Source: an uncultured Bacteroidales bacterium (lineage in GTDB: Bacteria; Bacteroidota; Bacteroidia; Bacteroidales; WCHB1-69). From it: DNA of 34,922 nt. Below, one piece after another: positions 1 through 7,509 of this stretch. Every line of letters begins with the position of its first letter. The first letter of the stretch is position 1. The stretch covers positions 1-34,922 of the forward strand of contig CAMKLG010000029.1 of the NCBI GenBank assembly GCA_946413585.1. Reading direction: 5' to 3'. The notes beneath the pieces are model-generated. The model was not told the origin of the DNA, made no database searches, and saw nothing but the letters and a program-made list of their open reading frames with translations. The position numbers were made by a program, and so were the translations under genes.

Positions 1-134
1 GGTTTTAGGTTTATGGTTTTAGGTTTATGGTTTTAGGTTTATGGTTTTAGGTTTATGGTTTTAGGTTTAAGGTTTAGGGTTTATGGTTTATGGTTTAGGG
101 TTTAGGGAGTAGAGAGTAAAGGAGTAGGGAATAG
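1..134. repeat. Heptanucleotide tandem repeat array downstream of mraY
   Basis: The window opens with five copies of a 14-bp unit, GGTTTTAGGTTTAT (1-70, last copy ending AA). Single 7-bp units follow in the same phase: GGTTTAG, GGTTTAT, GGTTTAT, GGTTTAG, GGTTTAG (71-105). The array then drifts into GGAGTAG/AGAGTAA/GGAGTAG/GGAATAG (106-134, one extra base at 120). The period of 7 is kept while the unit changes. It lies between the mraY stop and whatever gene precedes the window edge, and it may extend further left. The same vocabulary recurs at 2903-2965 and 15298-15332. No coding function is visible. Confidence 0.9.
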
Positions 135-146
135 TTGAGTTCGATG

Positions 147-1409
147 TTACCGTATCTTCAGGGTTACCAAGGTTAGTACGGCGAGGAGCATGCTCACGAC
201 GATGAAGCGTTGCACGATTTTCGATTCGTGGAGGCCTTTTTTCTGGTAATGATGGTGAAGAGGGGCCATCAGGAAAATGCGGCGGCCTTCACCGTATTTT
301 TTCTTGGTGTATTTGAAGTAGGAAACTTGCATGATGACGGAAATGGACTGAGCCAAATAGATACCACAGAGAATAGGAATGAGCAATTCTTTGCGGATGA
401 TGATGCACGAGACGGCCACGATGCCGCCGAGGGTGAGGCTGCCGGTGTCGCCCATGAACACCTGCGCGGGATAACAATTCCACCAATAGAAGCCGATGCA
501 GGCTCCAATGACGGCGGACATGAAGATCACTAGTTCCCCGATATTGGGTATGTACATGATGTTCAGGTAGGAAGCGAAGATGACGTTGCCAGACACGTAG
601 GCAAGCAATGCGATACCTACCGCTATGGGTGCTGTGGTGCCCGTGGCCAATCCATCCAATCCGTCGGTGAGATTTGCGCCGTTGGATACCGCCGCGATGA
701 TGAACACAATGATAGGGATGAAAAACAGGAATGACCATTTGCCCGTTTTATCGCCTAACCATCTGGTCAGCGCGGAGTAGTCGAGTTCGTGGTTTTTAAA
801 GAACGGAATGGTCGTTTTGGACGAGTGGTGCGGTTCGTCAAAGAGTCTTGGCGTATGTACATTTTCCTGATTTTCTACTTGTAACAGTTCTGTGGCCGAC
901 ACTTTTGTTATCTCTTGCTTTTGCACGCTCTTTTCACAAATCACGGCGTCGGGATGGAAATACATGACGGAACCGACGACCAAACCCAGCAAGATCTGAC
1001 CAATCAGTTTCTTGCGTGGGGATAGCCCTTCCTTGTTCTTTTTGAACACTTTGATGTAGTCATCGCTTCCTCCTAGTAATCCTAACCATAAAGTGGTGAA
1101 AATCATCAAGATAACGTAAATATTATGCAGCTGACAAAGTAGCAGGACGGGGATCAGTATGGCGGCGATGATGATGATTCCGCCCATTGTTGGGGTGCCG
1201 GCCTTTTCATTTTGTCCAGCCAACCCTAAATCACGTATGCTTTCACCAATTTGTTTCTTTTTCAAGAAATAAATGAACGGTTTTCCGAAGAAAATGGCGA
1301 TGACCAGGGCCAGGACAAATGCGCTGGCGGACCTGAACGAAATATATTGGAAAATTCGTGTTCCAGGGTATCCGATTCGATGTAACCAAGAAAAGAGATA
1401 GTATAGCAT
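147..1409 (-). CDS. mraY: Phospho-N-acetylmuramoyl-pentapeptide-transferase
   Basis: MraY transfers phospho-MurNAc-pentapeptide from UDP to undecaprenyl phosphate in the inner membrane, giving lipid I, the first membrane step of peptidoglycan synthesis. The 420-residue product is polytopic. It shows the paired Asp of the family (GSDDY, D116/D117), the NLTDGLDG motif (246-253), the FMGDTGSL motif (D321) and the APLHHHYQKKG histidine triad (385-387). About 60 extra polar residues around 155-215, between membrane segments, match the longer form usual in Bacteroidetes (about 420 residues, versus about 360 in E. coli). It follows murE by 11 bp and is the last gene of the cluster visible here; murD would be expected beyond the left edge. 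Family identification is secure. Confidence 0.97.
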   Translation of the reverse strand: MLYYLFSWLHRIGYPGTRIFQYISFRSASAFVLALVIAIFFGKPFIYFLKKKQIGESIRDLGLAGQNEKAGTPTMGGIIIIAAILIPVLLLCQLHNIYVILMIFTTLWLGLLGGSDDYIKVFKKNKEGLSPRKKLIGQILLGLVVGSVMYFHPDAVICEKSVQKQEITKVSATELLQVENQENVHTPRLFDEPHHSSKTTIPFFKNHELDYSALTRWLGDKTGKWSFLFFIPIIVFIIAAVSNGANLTDGLDGLATGTTAPIAVGIALLAYVSGNVIFASYLNIMYIPNIGELVIFMSAVIGACIGFYWWNCYPAQVFMGDTGSLTLGGIVAVSCIIIRKELLIPILCGIYLAQSISVIMQVSYFKYTKKKYGEGRRIFLMAPLHHHYQKKGLHESKIVQRFIVVSMLLAVLTLVTLKIR

Positions 1410-1420
1410 AATATTTTGAT

Positions 1421-2890
1421 TTATTGGATATTAAAACATTTCTTTAATTCTTCTGTGTCATCAAAATGATGTTTGACGTGGTTAATTTCCTGATAGGTTT
1501 CGTGGCCTTTGCCTGCCACCAGGAGCACGCCGCCAGTTTGCAGAAACATACAGCCCGTTTTGATGGCCTCATGACGATTCTCGATGACCAGCACATTTTT
1601 GGACTTGCTGGTGGGAACTCCTTGAATCATGTCGTTCAGGATAGCTTGCGGGTCTTCCGTGCGCGGGTTGTCAGAGGTGAGGATTACTTTGGAACTGTAT
1701 TTGCACGCAATAGCCGCCATTTCAGGACGTTTCAGCGCGTCGCGGTCGCCACCGCAGCCCACCACGGTGATGACTTCCGCATCTTTCCCTGAAATGTCCC
1801 GGATGGTTTTCAGCACGTTTTCCAACGCGTCAGGGGTGTGCGCATAATCGACAATCGCGGTGCCGCCGTCTGCATTATGCAGCATCTGGAAACGTCCCGA
1901 AGCACTTTCCAACATGCTCATTTTCATGAGCACTTCGTCCATTTCCATGCCGAGTAGCACAGCTGCTCCGCAGATAGCCAGTAAGTTATAGGCGTTGAAC
2001 TGACCGCAAAGTTTGAAATAGACCTCGCGGTTGTTGATACGCATGTGCAGGCCCGTGAAGGCATTTTCCATCACAATGCCCTTGAAGTCGGCCGCCGTCC
2101 GCAGACTGTAAGTGTGGATGGAAGCTTTTGTGTTCTGCACCATCACGCGACCGTTTTTGTCATCAATATTGGTCAGTGCAAAGGCCGTTTTGGGAAGTTT
2201 GTCGAAGAAAGATTTCTTCGCGGCAATGTAATTGGCGAAGGTTTTGTGGAAGTCCAAATGGTCGTGGGTGATGTTGCTGAATAGGGCTCCGGTGAACTTC
2301 AATCCCGTCACGCGGTGTTGACAAAGAGCGTGCGAACTCACCTCCATGAAGCAGTACTGGCAACCTCTTTCCACCATTCGGGCAAGCAGGCGGTTCAGTT
2401 CCACTGCATCGGGTGTGGTGTGGTTTGTAGGGATCTCTTCGTCATCTATCTTGTTGACTATCGTGGAGATAAGTCCTGTGTGATAGCCTGCGGACATAAA
2501 CAGACGATGCAGCAATGTCACTGTGGTGGTCTTGCCATTTGTGCCAGTGATACCTGTCAATTTCAGCTTGCGGCTCGGATGGTCGTAGAAAGCATCTGCA
2601 AGCATTCCTAATGCGATGGAGCTGTCTGCCACTTTGATGTAGCAAACCTTTTCGTCAAGGGTTTCCGGCAATGTTTCGCAAACCACGACGCGGCATCCCT
2701 GTGTGATGGCGTTGGGAATGTACTTGTGTCCGTCGGTTTGTGTACCGCGCTGTGCCACATAGAGTTGCGAAGATCCTTCTGGCTGAGAGGATACCGCACG
2801 CGAATCGAACAGGATCTCCGTGATGTCTATTTCCGGAGTTCCTGCCAACTCGTAAGAGCGTAAAGCCTTTAGGAGTATATTCAGTTTCAT
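1421..2890 (-). CDS. murE: UDP-N-acetylmuramoyl-tripeptide synthetase (meso-diaminopimelate adding)
   Basis: MurE is a cytoplasmic ATP-dependent Mur ligase that adds the third residue of the peptidoglycan stem peptide to UDP-MurNAc-L-Ala-D-Glu. The 489-residue protein has the Mur N-terminal domain, the ATP loop TGTNGKTTT (115-123), a central domain with the HDHLDFH stretch, and the C-terminal ligase domain. The C-terminal DNPRTEDP motif is the known signature of enzymes that select meso-diaminopimelate rather than lysine. The start ATG lies 140 bp after the ftsI stop; that gap is filled mostly by repeats, so murE may be read through from the upstream cluster. mraY follows after 11 bp. Length and motifs are ordinary for the family. 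Confidence 0.96.
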   Translation of the reverse strand: MKLNILLKALRSYELAGTPEIDITEILFDSRAVSSQPEGSSQLYVAQRGTQTDGHKYIPNAITQGCRVVVCETLPETLDEKVCYIKVADSSIALGMLADAFYDHPSRKLKLTGITGTNGKTTTVTLLHRLFMSAGYHTGLISTIVNKIDDEEIPTNHTTPDAVELNRLLARMVERGCQYCFMEVSSHALCQHRVTGLKFTGALFSNITHDHLDFHKTFANYIAAKKSFFDKLPKTAFALTNIDDKNGRVMVQNTKASIHTYSLRTAADFKGIVMENAFTGLHMRINNREVYFKLCGQFNAYNLLAICGAAVLLGMEMDEVLMKMSMLESASGRFQMLHNADGGTAIVDYAHTPDALENVLKTIRDISGKDAEVITVVGCGGDRDALKRPEMAAIACKYSSKVILTSDNPRTEDPQAILNDMIQGVPTSKSKNVLVIENRHEAIKTGCMFLQTGGVLLVAGKGHETYQEINHVKHHFDDTEELKKCFNIQ

Positions 2891-2902
2891 TGTCTTTTTG
2901 TA

Positions 2903-3019
2903 GGTTTTGGGTTTGAGGTTTATGGTTTAGAGTTTAAGGGAGTAGGGAGTAGGGAATAGGGATTAGTCTATGTCTAAGTTTATGTCTAAGTTCTAAGTCT
3001 AAGTTTAAGTCTATGATCT
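2903..3019. repeat. Heptamer array passing into hexamer array between ftsI and murE
   Basis: From 2903 the sequence runs in 7-bp steps: GGTTTTG, GGTTTGA, GGTTTAT, GGTTTAG, AGTTTAA, GGGAGTA, GGGAGTA, GGGAATA, GGGATTA (to 2965). From 2966 it changes to units of about 6 bp built on GTCTAA/GTCTAT/GTTTAT, with one 7-bp slip, to about 3019. It fills most of the 138-bp gap between two essential genes in the same operon. The first part shares its units with the arrays at 1-134 and 15298-15332. No promoter or coding function is evident inside it. Confidence 0.85.
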
Positions 3020-3030
3020 CAGTTTAAAGT

Positions 3031-5292
3031 TCATTCCAGATAGAGTTTCACGATTCCAGAAGAGTTGTCGAGTACTTGGCTTTTCACGCGGCCGTGTCCG
3101 ATGATGCGGGGGTTGTAGCCGGCGCGGATGAGTTCGGTGACAGCGTCAGAGGCTACCATGCCGCGTACGTCGGGCATTTTTTGGTAGGTGTTCAGAGGTA
3201 ATGTTTTAGACGAGACATGACGGTTTGTATCGGTAGTTTCTACACGCATGTAAGGTATATTTGCTTCGTAAGCTACTGTGTCATAGCCTAATCCGCTCAA
3301 CAGGGTGTTGAAATACTTTTGTTGGATTGGACCCGTTTTTCCAAGCGGCGTGAGCGGGAAGTCTGCAGTGCTTCTTGTGGCGCTGTAGTTGGTGCTGTTC
3401 ATGATGCTGCGGGCGATACGCGCAAAGGCATCTACGGCAACGTCGCTGTGATAAGGCACACCATATATATATATAATGACCGTGTATTGGGGCTTGTCCA
3501 TCGGGAAGTAACCACAGAAGGAGACGGCGTTGATGTCGGTACGATAAGCTCTTGCTTGTTCGTCCCAAATGTCGCGCGTTCCGGTTTTACCAGCGAACAT
3601 GCAGTTTTTGTCACGATAACGTCGCGCTGTCCCGTACGGTCCCCAGACGACCTTTTCGAGGTATTGTTTTGCCCATTTGACGGTGGAGTCGGAGACAAAA
3701 TGCTCTTTCAACACTATCGGTTCGTATGTTTGGATAGTGTCGTAAGTGTCTGTGATATAGCGTACGAACAGAGGTGCCATCATTTTTCCATCATTCGCGA
3801 TGGCGTTGTAGTAGGTCAGTGTGCGCAAGATGGGAATGGTGAAGCCTGCGCCGAAGCAAGTGGCGTAGTAGGTGTTGAAGTCGTTGGTGCCGTCTTTGAT
3901 TTTGGCGGGTAGAATGTCGCCGAGTTGGGTGTGTATCGTATCGAACATGCCCATTTTCTTCAGCTGATTACGGTAGTTGTGGAAGTTCTTGATACCGTAG
4001 GCGCGGAAAATCATGGAGGCAATACCGATATTGGAGGATCTTTGGATGATTTCGCTGGGAGTACCCAAAGTTTCGCCGTGCACCTTGGAATCGCTTTTCG
4101 GGAACGATTTGAAACTTCCGTTCTTCAATGGGTATTTGAAGGTGTGGTTGAACATTGGGTAAATACAAGCGGTATCGTTACCTACTTTTTCCAAATATGC
4201 TAATAATGAGGCGATTTTGAACGTGGAACCAGGCTCTACCTTGGCGTTGAGCGCATATTCCATGCTTTCGTTGTAATAGGAGCCGTCAGAAGCGGCGCGG
4301 CGGAGGTTCGAGATGGCCTTGATTTCACCGGTTTTGGTTTCCATCACGATGGCGCATCCCCATTCAGCGTTCAGTTCGGAAAGCTTTCTCGAAAGTTCGT
4401 TGTGTACTGCATGCTGAATCTCTAACTTAATGGTAGTATGAATGTTATATCCGTCAACAGGATCAAGTCGGTCGCGCAACGGTACCATCGCTTTGTTGAT
4501 TTCGAGGTATTTTTTACTGCCTTGTTCACCGCCCAAAATGTCGTTCATGGTGTGCTCCAAGCCGTACTTACGGTCGTGCGATTCCACGCCGAGTGTCCGT
4601 TTGGCCATTTCCCCGTAGGGGTTGATGCGCACGCTGGTGGATACGAAGTTGAAGTGCGTGTGCAGTTTTTTCCGCACTGTGCCCTCTTTCTTATTGTCAT
4701 ATTGAGAATAGTAAAGGTAAGGGCGGTTCTTGATGTACGACGTGTCAACGCTGGTCACCCACGACCTCTCATCCCAGTCTTTCACAGGAAACAGGCATTT
4801 GTATGTCTTTTCCGCAATATTAGTGGTGAGAAATTGGTAGTAATATGCGGCATTGTATTTTGGGAAGCGGTCTTTGAACTGATAGTAGAAGTCGTCGGCG
4901 AGTTGTTGGAGAATCTCGTCGAATGCTTTGGGATTGCTCTTCAACGTGTCTTTATATTCTTTTGCGAATCCAGAACCGTCGAAGGAGACTTCGAAAACCG
5001 TGTAGTTGGCCACCAGAACACGTCCGTGGTCATCGTAAATTTCACCGCGTACGGGACGTAACATGTTCATCTTCACGAAACAAGTTCTTGTATCGTTGGT
5101 GTCTTTTTTATAGCCGGGAACAGTCGTGTCGATGCATTTTGGAGAAGTTCCCAAGGCTAGGGTACGCTCCACGATGGAGAGGTACAGTATTTTCGCCAGA
5201 CAAGCGATGCCGAACAGTACCATGATCAGGTACACCAGCGTTATGCGCCACTTGGTGGTGGAGGAAATCTCGTTCTTACTACTTGTTTTCAT
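3031..5292 (-). CDS. ftsI: Division transpeptidase, class B penicillin-binding protein with C-terminal PASTA domain
   Basis: FtsI (PBP3) crosslinks septal peptidoglycan as part of the divisome. The 753-residue protein has one N-terminal membrane anchor (about 17-40), then a dimerisation/pedestal domain (LRPVRGEIYDDHGRVLV, 78-94). The transpeptidase domain has all three active-site motifs: SxxK as STFK (356-359), SxN as SSN (419-421) and KTG (569-571). A single PASTA-like module ends the protein (about 707-753). Bacteroidetes FtsI proteins of about 700 residues with this tail are common. Its start overlaps the ftsL-like gene by 14 bp, suggesting translational coupling. A (TA)n run at about 3463-3475 encodes the IYIYG segment and could be a slippage site, but the frame is intact. 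Confidence 0.95.
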   Translation of the reverse strand: MKTSSKNEISSTTKWRITLVYLIMVLFGIACLAKILYLSIVERTLALGTSPKCIDTTVPGYKKDTNDTRTCFVKMNMLRPVRGEIYDDHGRVLVANYTVFEVSFDGSGFAKEYKDTLKSNPKAFDEILQQLADDFYYQFKDRFPKYNAAYYYQFLTTNIAEKTYKCLFPVKDWDERSWVTSVDTSYIKNRPYLYYSQYDNKKEGTVRKKLHTHFNFVSTSVRINPYGEMAKRTLGVESHDRKYGLEHTMNDILGGEQGSKKYLEINKAMVPLRDRLDPVDGYNIHTTIKLEIQHAVHNELSRKLSELNAEWGCAIVMETKTGEIKAISNLRRAASDGSYYNESMEYALNAKVEPGSTFKIASLLAYLEKVGNDTACIYPMFNHTFKYPLKNGSFKSFPKSDSKVHGETLGTPSEIIQRSSNIGIASMIFRAYGIKNFHNYRNQLKKMGMFDTIHTQLGDILPAKIKDGTNDFNTYYATCFGAGFTIPILRTLTYYNAIANDGKMMAPLFVRYITDTYDTIQTYEPIVLKEHFVSDSTVKWAKQYLEKVVWGPYGTARRYRDKNCMFAGKTGTRDIWDEQARAYRTDINAVSFCGYFPMDKPQYTVIIYIYGVPYHSDVAVDAFARIARSIMNSTNYSATRSTADFPLTPLGKTGPIQQKYFNTLLSGLGYDTVAYEANIPYMRVETTDTNRHVSSKTLPLNTYQKMPDVRGMVASDAVTELIRAGYNPRIIGHGRVKSQVLDNSSGIVKLYLE

Positions 5293-5698
5293 GCTTCTTC
5301 TCCTTTCTTCTTTTGAACCAACGACGTTTTTCCACCGGTTTTGGAGTCTCCTTCACCGTGAAACACTGTTTTTCGTCTGTGATAAATCCTTTTTCCTCCA
5401 TCCTTTGAATGAGAATTTTGTTTTTCTCGTATGGGATGAACTGGTTGTTGGCCTTCAGTTTGGTGATTTCGGTTTTGTAAATATTTTCTAATTCGTTGAT
5501 TTTCTTTTGTTTGCCTTTGATTTGTTGTTCGCTGAGCACTAATGCGGAAACCAGAATCAGTACGAAGAAGAAATAGAAATACCAAGGGCGCATCTTCTCT
5601 TTCACGAGGATTTCGCCTCCGAAGATGTTGGAGAAGAACTGGCCGAACTTGGTCTTCTCTTTGGGCTGAGTGCTATTGTATCTAGATGTGGTTTCCAT
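5279..5698 (-). CDS. ftsL: FtsL-like bitopic division protein
   Basis: This is a 139-residue protein with a basic cytoplasmic N-terminus, one membrane segment (about 40-58, WYFYFFFVLILVSALVL) and a following coiled-coil heptad region (about 60-95), ending in a strongly basic tail. That is the FtsL topology; FtsL bridges FtsB/FtsQ and the FtsWI synthase in the divisome. The primary sequence of FtsL is poorly conserved, so the call rests on topology and position: exactly between rsmH and ftsI, overlapping rsmH by 17 bp and ftsI by 14 bp. The N-terminal extension before the membrane segment resembles other Bacteroidetes FtsL-like proteins. Confidence 0.85.
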   Translation of the reverse strand: METTSRYNSTQPKEKTKFGQFFSNIFGGEILVKEKMRPWYFYFFFVLILVSALVLSEQQIKGKQKKINELENIYKTEITKLKANNQFIPYEKNKILIQRMEEKGFITDEKQCFTVKETPKPVEKRRWFKRRKEKKHENK

Positions 5699-6605
5699 GA
5701 TTGACAGGTATTATTTTCTCTGCGACGCGCAGTTTGGCACTGCGGGCGCGGGGGTTAATGTTGATTTCTTCATTGTCAGGCTGTATTGCCTTTCTGGTGA
5801 CAAGTTTGAACGGGGTTTGCGGATTGCCGAAGAAATCCTTCTCCACTTCGCCGTTCAGATTGCCCGCACGCATGAAGTTTTTCACCATGCGGTCTTCCAA
5901 TGAATGGTAGGAAATGATGACCAACCGACCACCAACTTTCAGTGCATCAATGGTTTGTTCCAGAAAAGATTCCAAAACCGACATCTCTTGGTTCACTTCG
6001 ATGCGAATGGCTTGGAAAATTTTGGAAAGTGATTTGTTCTCTTTCCCGCGAATCAAAGCCGGTCTCAGTACTTCCACCAGCTGTTGTGTGGTGGTAATAG
6101 GTTGATCTTCACGGGTTTTGATAATCCTTCTGGCCAAGGCACGACTGTCAGGAAGCTCGCCGTAGCGGTAGAAAATGTCGCTCAAGGCTTTTTCATCGTA
6201 TTGATTGATAATGTCTTGTGCGGAATTCCCTGTTTGACGGTTCATGCGCATGTCCAATACGCCGTCCTCACGGTAGGAGAATCCGCGCTCGGGCGTGTCG
6301 AACTGATGAGAGGAGACGCCGAGGTCCGCCAGTATGCCATCCACAGGATACGCTTGGTGATATTTCAAGAAGCGTCCGAGGTTCTTGAAGTTGGATGGGA
6401 CGAATGTAAATCTTTCGTCTTCAATCAATTGCGATTGTGCGTCGGCATCTTGGTCGAAGGCGATGAGTCGGCCTTGATTCAATTTCTCTAAAATACAGCG
6501 GGAGTGACCGCCACCGCCGTATGTTACATCTACGTATGTGCCATTGGGGTCGTTCACTAAGTAATCTACAGAAAGTTGGCGGAGTACGGGGTTATGATAT
6601 TCCAT
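5682..6605 (-). CDS. rsmH: 16S rRNA (cytosine1402-N4)-methyltransferase
   Basis: RsmH (MraW) methylates N4 of C1402 in the ribosomal P site using S-adenosylmethionine. The 307-residue protein starts MEYHNPVL, typical of the family (YHxPVL). It carries the AdoMet-binding loop DVTYGGGGHS (26-35), the DQDADA strand end, and the DLGVSSxQ[FL] motif (DLGVSSHQFD). The C-terminal SYHSLEDRMVKNF and NPRARSAKLRVAE motifs are also present. The start overlaps the end of mraZ by 14 bp and the end overlaps ftsL by 17 bp, the normal dcw cluster arrangement. Identification is secure. Confidence 0.97.
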   Translation of the reverse strand: MEYHNPVLRQLSVDYLVNDPNGTYVDVTYGGGGHSRCILEKLNQGRLIAFDQDADAQSQLIEDERFTFVPSNFKNLGRFLKYHQAYPVDGILADLGVSSHQFDTPERGFSYREDGVLDMRMNRQTGNSAQDIINQYDEKALSDIFYRYGELPDSRALARRIIKTREDQPITTTQQLVEVLRPALIRGKENKSLSKIFQAIRIEVNQEMSVLESFLEQTIDALKVGGRLVIISYHSLEDRMVKNFMRAGNLNGEVEKDFFGNPQTPFKLVTRKAIQPDNEEININPRARSAKLRVAEKIIPVNHGNHI

Positions 6606-7074
6606 TCGACTCCTCCTTTTCTGACAAATAGTGACCGAGGTGCATATCCTGGTTGAGTTTTTCGAAATCTGCAGGCAGCATATCGAACTTCTCGTGGTAT
6701 TTCTGGCTGTTCCACATTTCGATTTGCCCGTTGTCCATTATCATAACCAACTCTTTGTCAATGGAATACATTTCCAATAAAGACTTGGGTATGACGATAC
6801 GGTTTTGTGCATCGCACTCCAGTGTCGCGGTGTTGCGAAGGAAGGCGTTGCGATACAATTTCACTCGCATCAAGTTGCGATCCAGCGAATCCATGTATTC
6901 CATTTGTTTGCGGTAGGCATCGTCAGACCACAACATGATGTATTCGCCAAAACCGTGGGTGACATAGAATGTCTTTCGCTCATTTTCCGGAAGTTTACGC
7001 AACAGGCCTGTGGGCAGCTTCAACCGTCCACTTTTCTCTATCGAGACTTCCCAATATCCGTAACCTGTTGTCAT
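6592..7074 (-). CDS. mraZ: Transcriptional regulator / dcw leader protein MraZ
   Basis: MraZ is a DNA-binding protein made of two AbrB/SpoVT-like half-domains that represses its own dcw operon in the bacteria where it has been studied. At 160 residues the protein is of normal length. The first half-domain carries the core EKSGRLKLP (about 13-21) and the second DAQNRIVIPKSL (about 90-101), matching the DxxxR-type core of MraZ. It is the first gene of the minus-strand cluster and overlaps rsmH by 14 bp. A perfect Bacteroides -7 element lies 29 bp upstream of the ATG. I could not find a convincing set of TGGG-type MraZ boxes near the promoter. Confidence 0.94.
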   Translation of the reverse strand: MTTGYGYWEVSIEKSGRLKLPTGLLRKLPENERKTFYVTHGFGEYIMLWSDDAYRKQMEYMDSLDRNLMRVKLYRNAFLRNTATLECDAQNRIVIPKSLLEMYSIDKELVMIMDNGQIEMWNSQKYHEKFDMLPADFEKLNQDMHLGHYLSEKEESNGIS

Positions 7075-7102
7075 AAAGTTTCTATGCCATAATTTAGGAC
7101 GA

Positions 7103-7110
7103 CAAAAATA
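7103..7110 (-). promoter_or_regulatory. Predicted -7 promoter element for the dcw cluster
   Basis: The minus strand reads TATTTTTG, a perfect match to the Bacteroides -7 consensus TAnnTTTG, 28 bases before the mraZ ATG. No clear -33 TTTG lies 19-21 bp further upstream. The placement in front of the first gene of the cluster supports it; the call rests on a short motif. Confidence 0.5.
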
Positions 7111-7477
7111 TAATTTTTATAAAATCTATTTCCATAATTCTGTTTTTATTCGTCCATTGTTTCTAAACTGGGTTTCTAATATTCTGAATATCAGTTTGGA
7201 ACGATATGGAAAAAGTTATTAACATTAATAAACATCAACGATAAAATGTTGATAAATTGAGAGTTGTGGATTGTTTGTTGATAATATTGTAATAGATTGT
7301 TTATCAGGATTATAAATTGTATGATGGAAAATGTAGGTCGTGAATGGTCTCCGAATTTGGATTTCTGTGGAGAAAAATGGAAGAATTTGGGGCGCGGTGG
7401 AGCACCGTGGGTTATGTAGGAATGTGTTGAATCTCATCTCTACCATTTCAATTGTCTGTGTGTGTTCGAAATTTATG

Positions 7478-7485
7478 TACATTTG
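7478..7485 (+). promoter_or_regulatory. Predicted -7 promoter element for hflX
   Basis: TACATTTG is a perfect TAnnTTTG match, ending 24 bases before the hflX ATG. A TTG at 7452-7454 is 23 bp upstream, slightly farther than the usual 19-21 bp, so the -33 partner is doubtful. Confidence 0.55.
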
Positions 7486-7509
7486 CCGTCTGAATAGAGA
7501 TTTGTATCA

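Larger units (their letters stand above)
7075..7509. other. Divergent AT-rich intergenic region between mraZ and hflX
   Basis: This 435-bp gene-free region holds the promoters for mraZ (minus) and hflX (plus). Its middle (about 7110-7320) is very AT-rich. Four 9-mers close to the DnaA box TGTGGATAA lie in the same orientation: TGTTGATAA at 7247-7255 and 7276-7284, TGTGGATTG at 7265-7273, and TGTGGAGAA at 7366-7374. A small hairpin, CGGTG-GAG-CACCG, occurs at 7395-7407. An open frame on the minus strand (7225-7482) has low-complexity composition and no recognisable family, and I do not call it a gene. Confidence 0.6.

Noticed and set aside
1-105. Telomere-type repeat (TTTAGGG resemblance)
   Set aside because: The unit resembles plant telomere repeats, but it is degenerate, sits beside mraY in a bacterial operon, and the same heptamer family occurs at internal spacers.
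3463-3475. TA dinucleotide run as a phase-variation switch in ftsI
   Set aside because: The run is short, the frame is intact and encodes a plausible IYIYG strand; an on/off switch in an essential gene is unlikely.
7225-7482. 85-codon minus-strand frame between mraZ and hflX
   Set aside because: It covers the hflX -7 element and the AT-rich region, has a biased Ile/Thr/Asn composition and matches no family I know.
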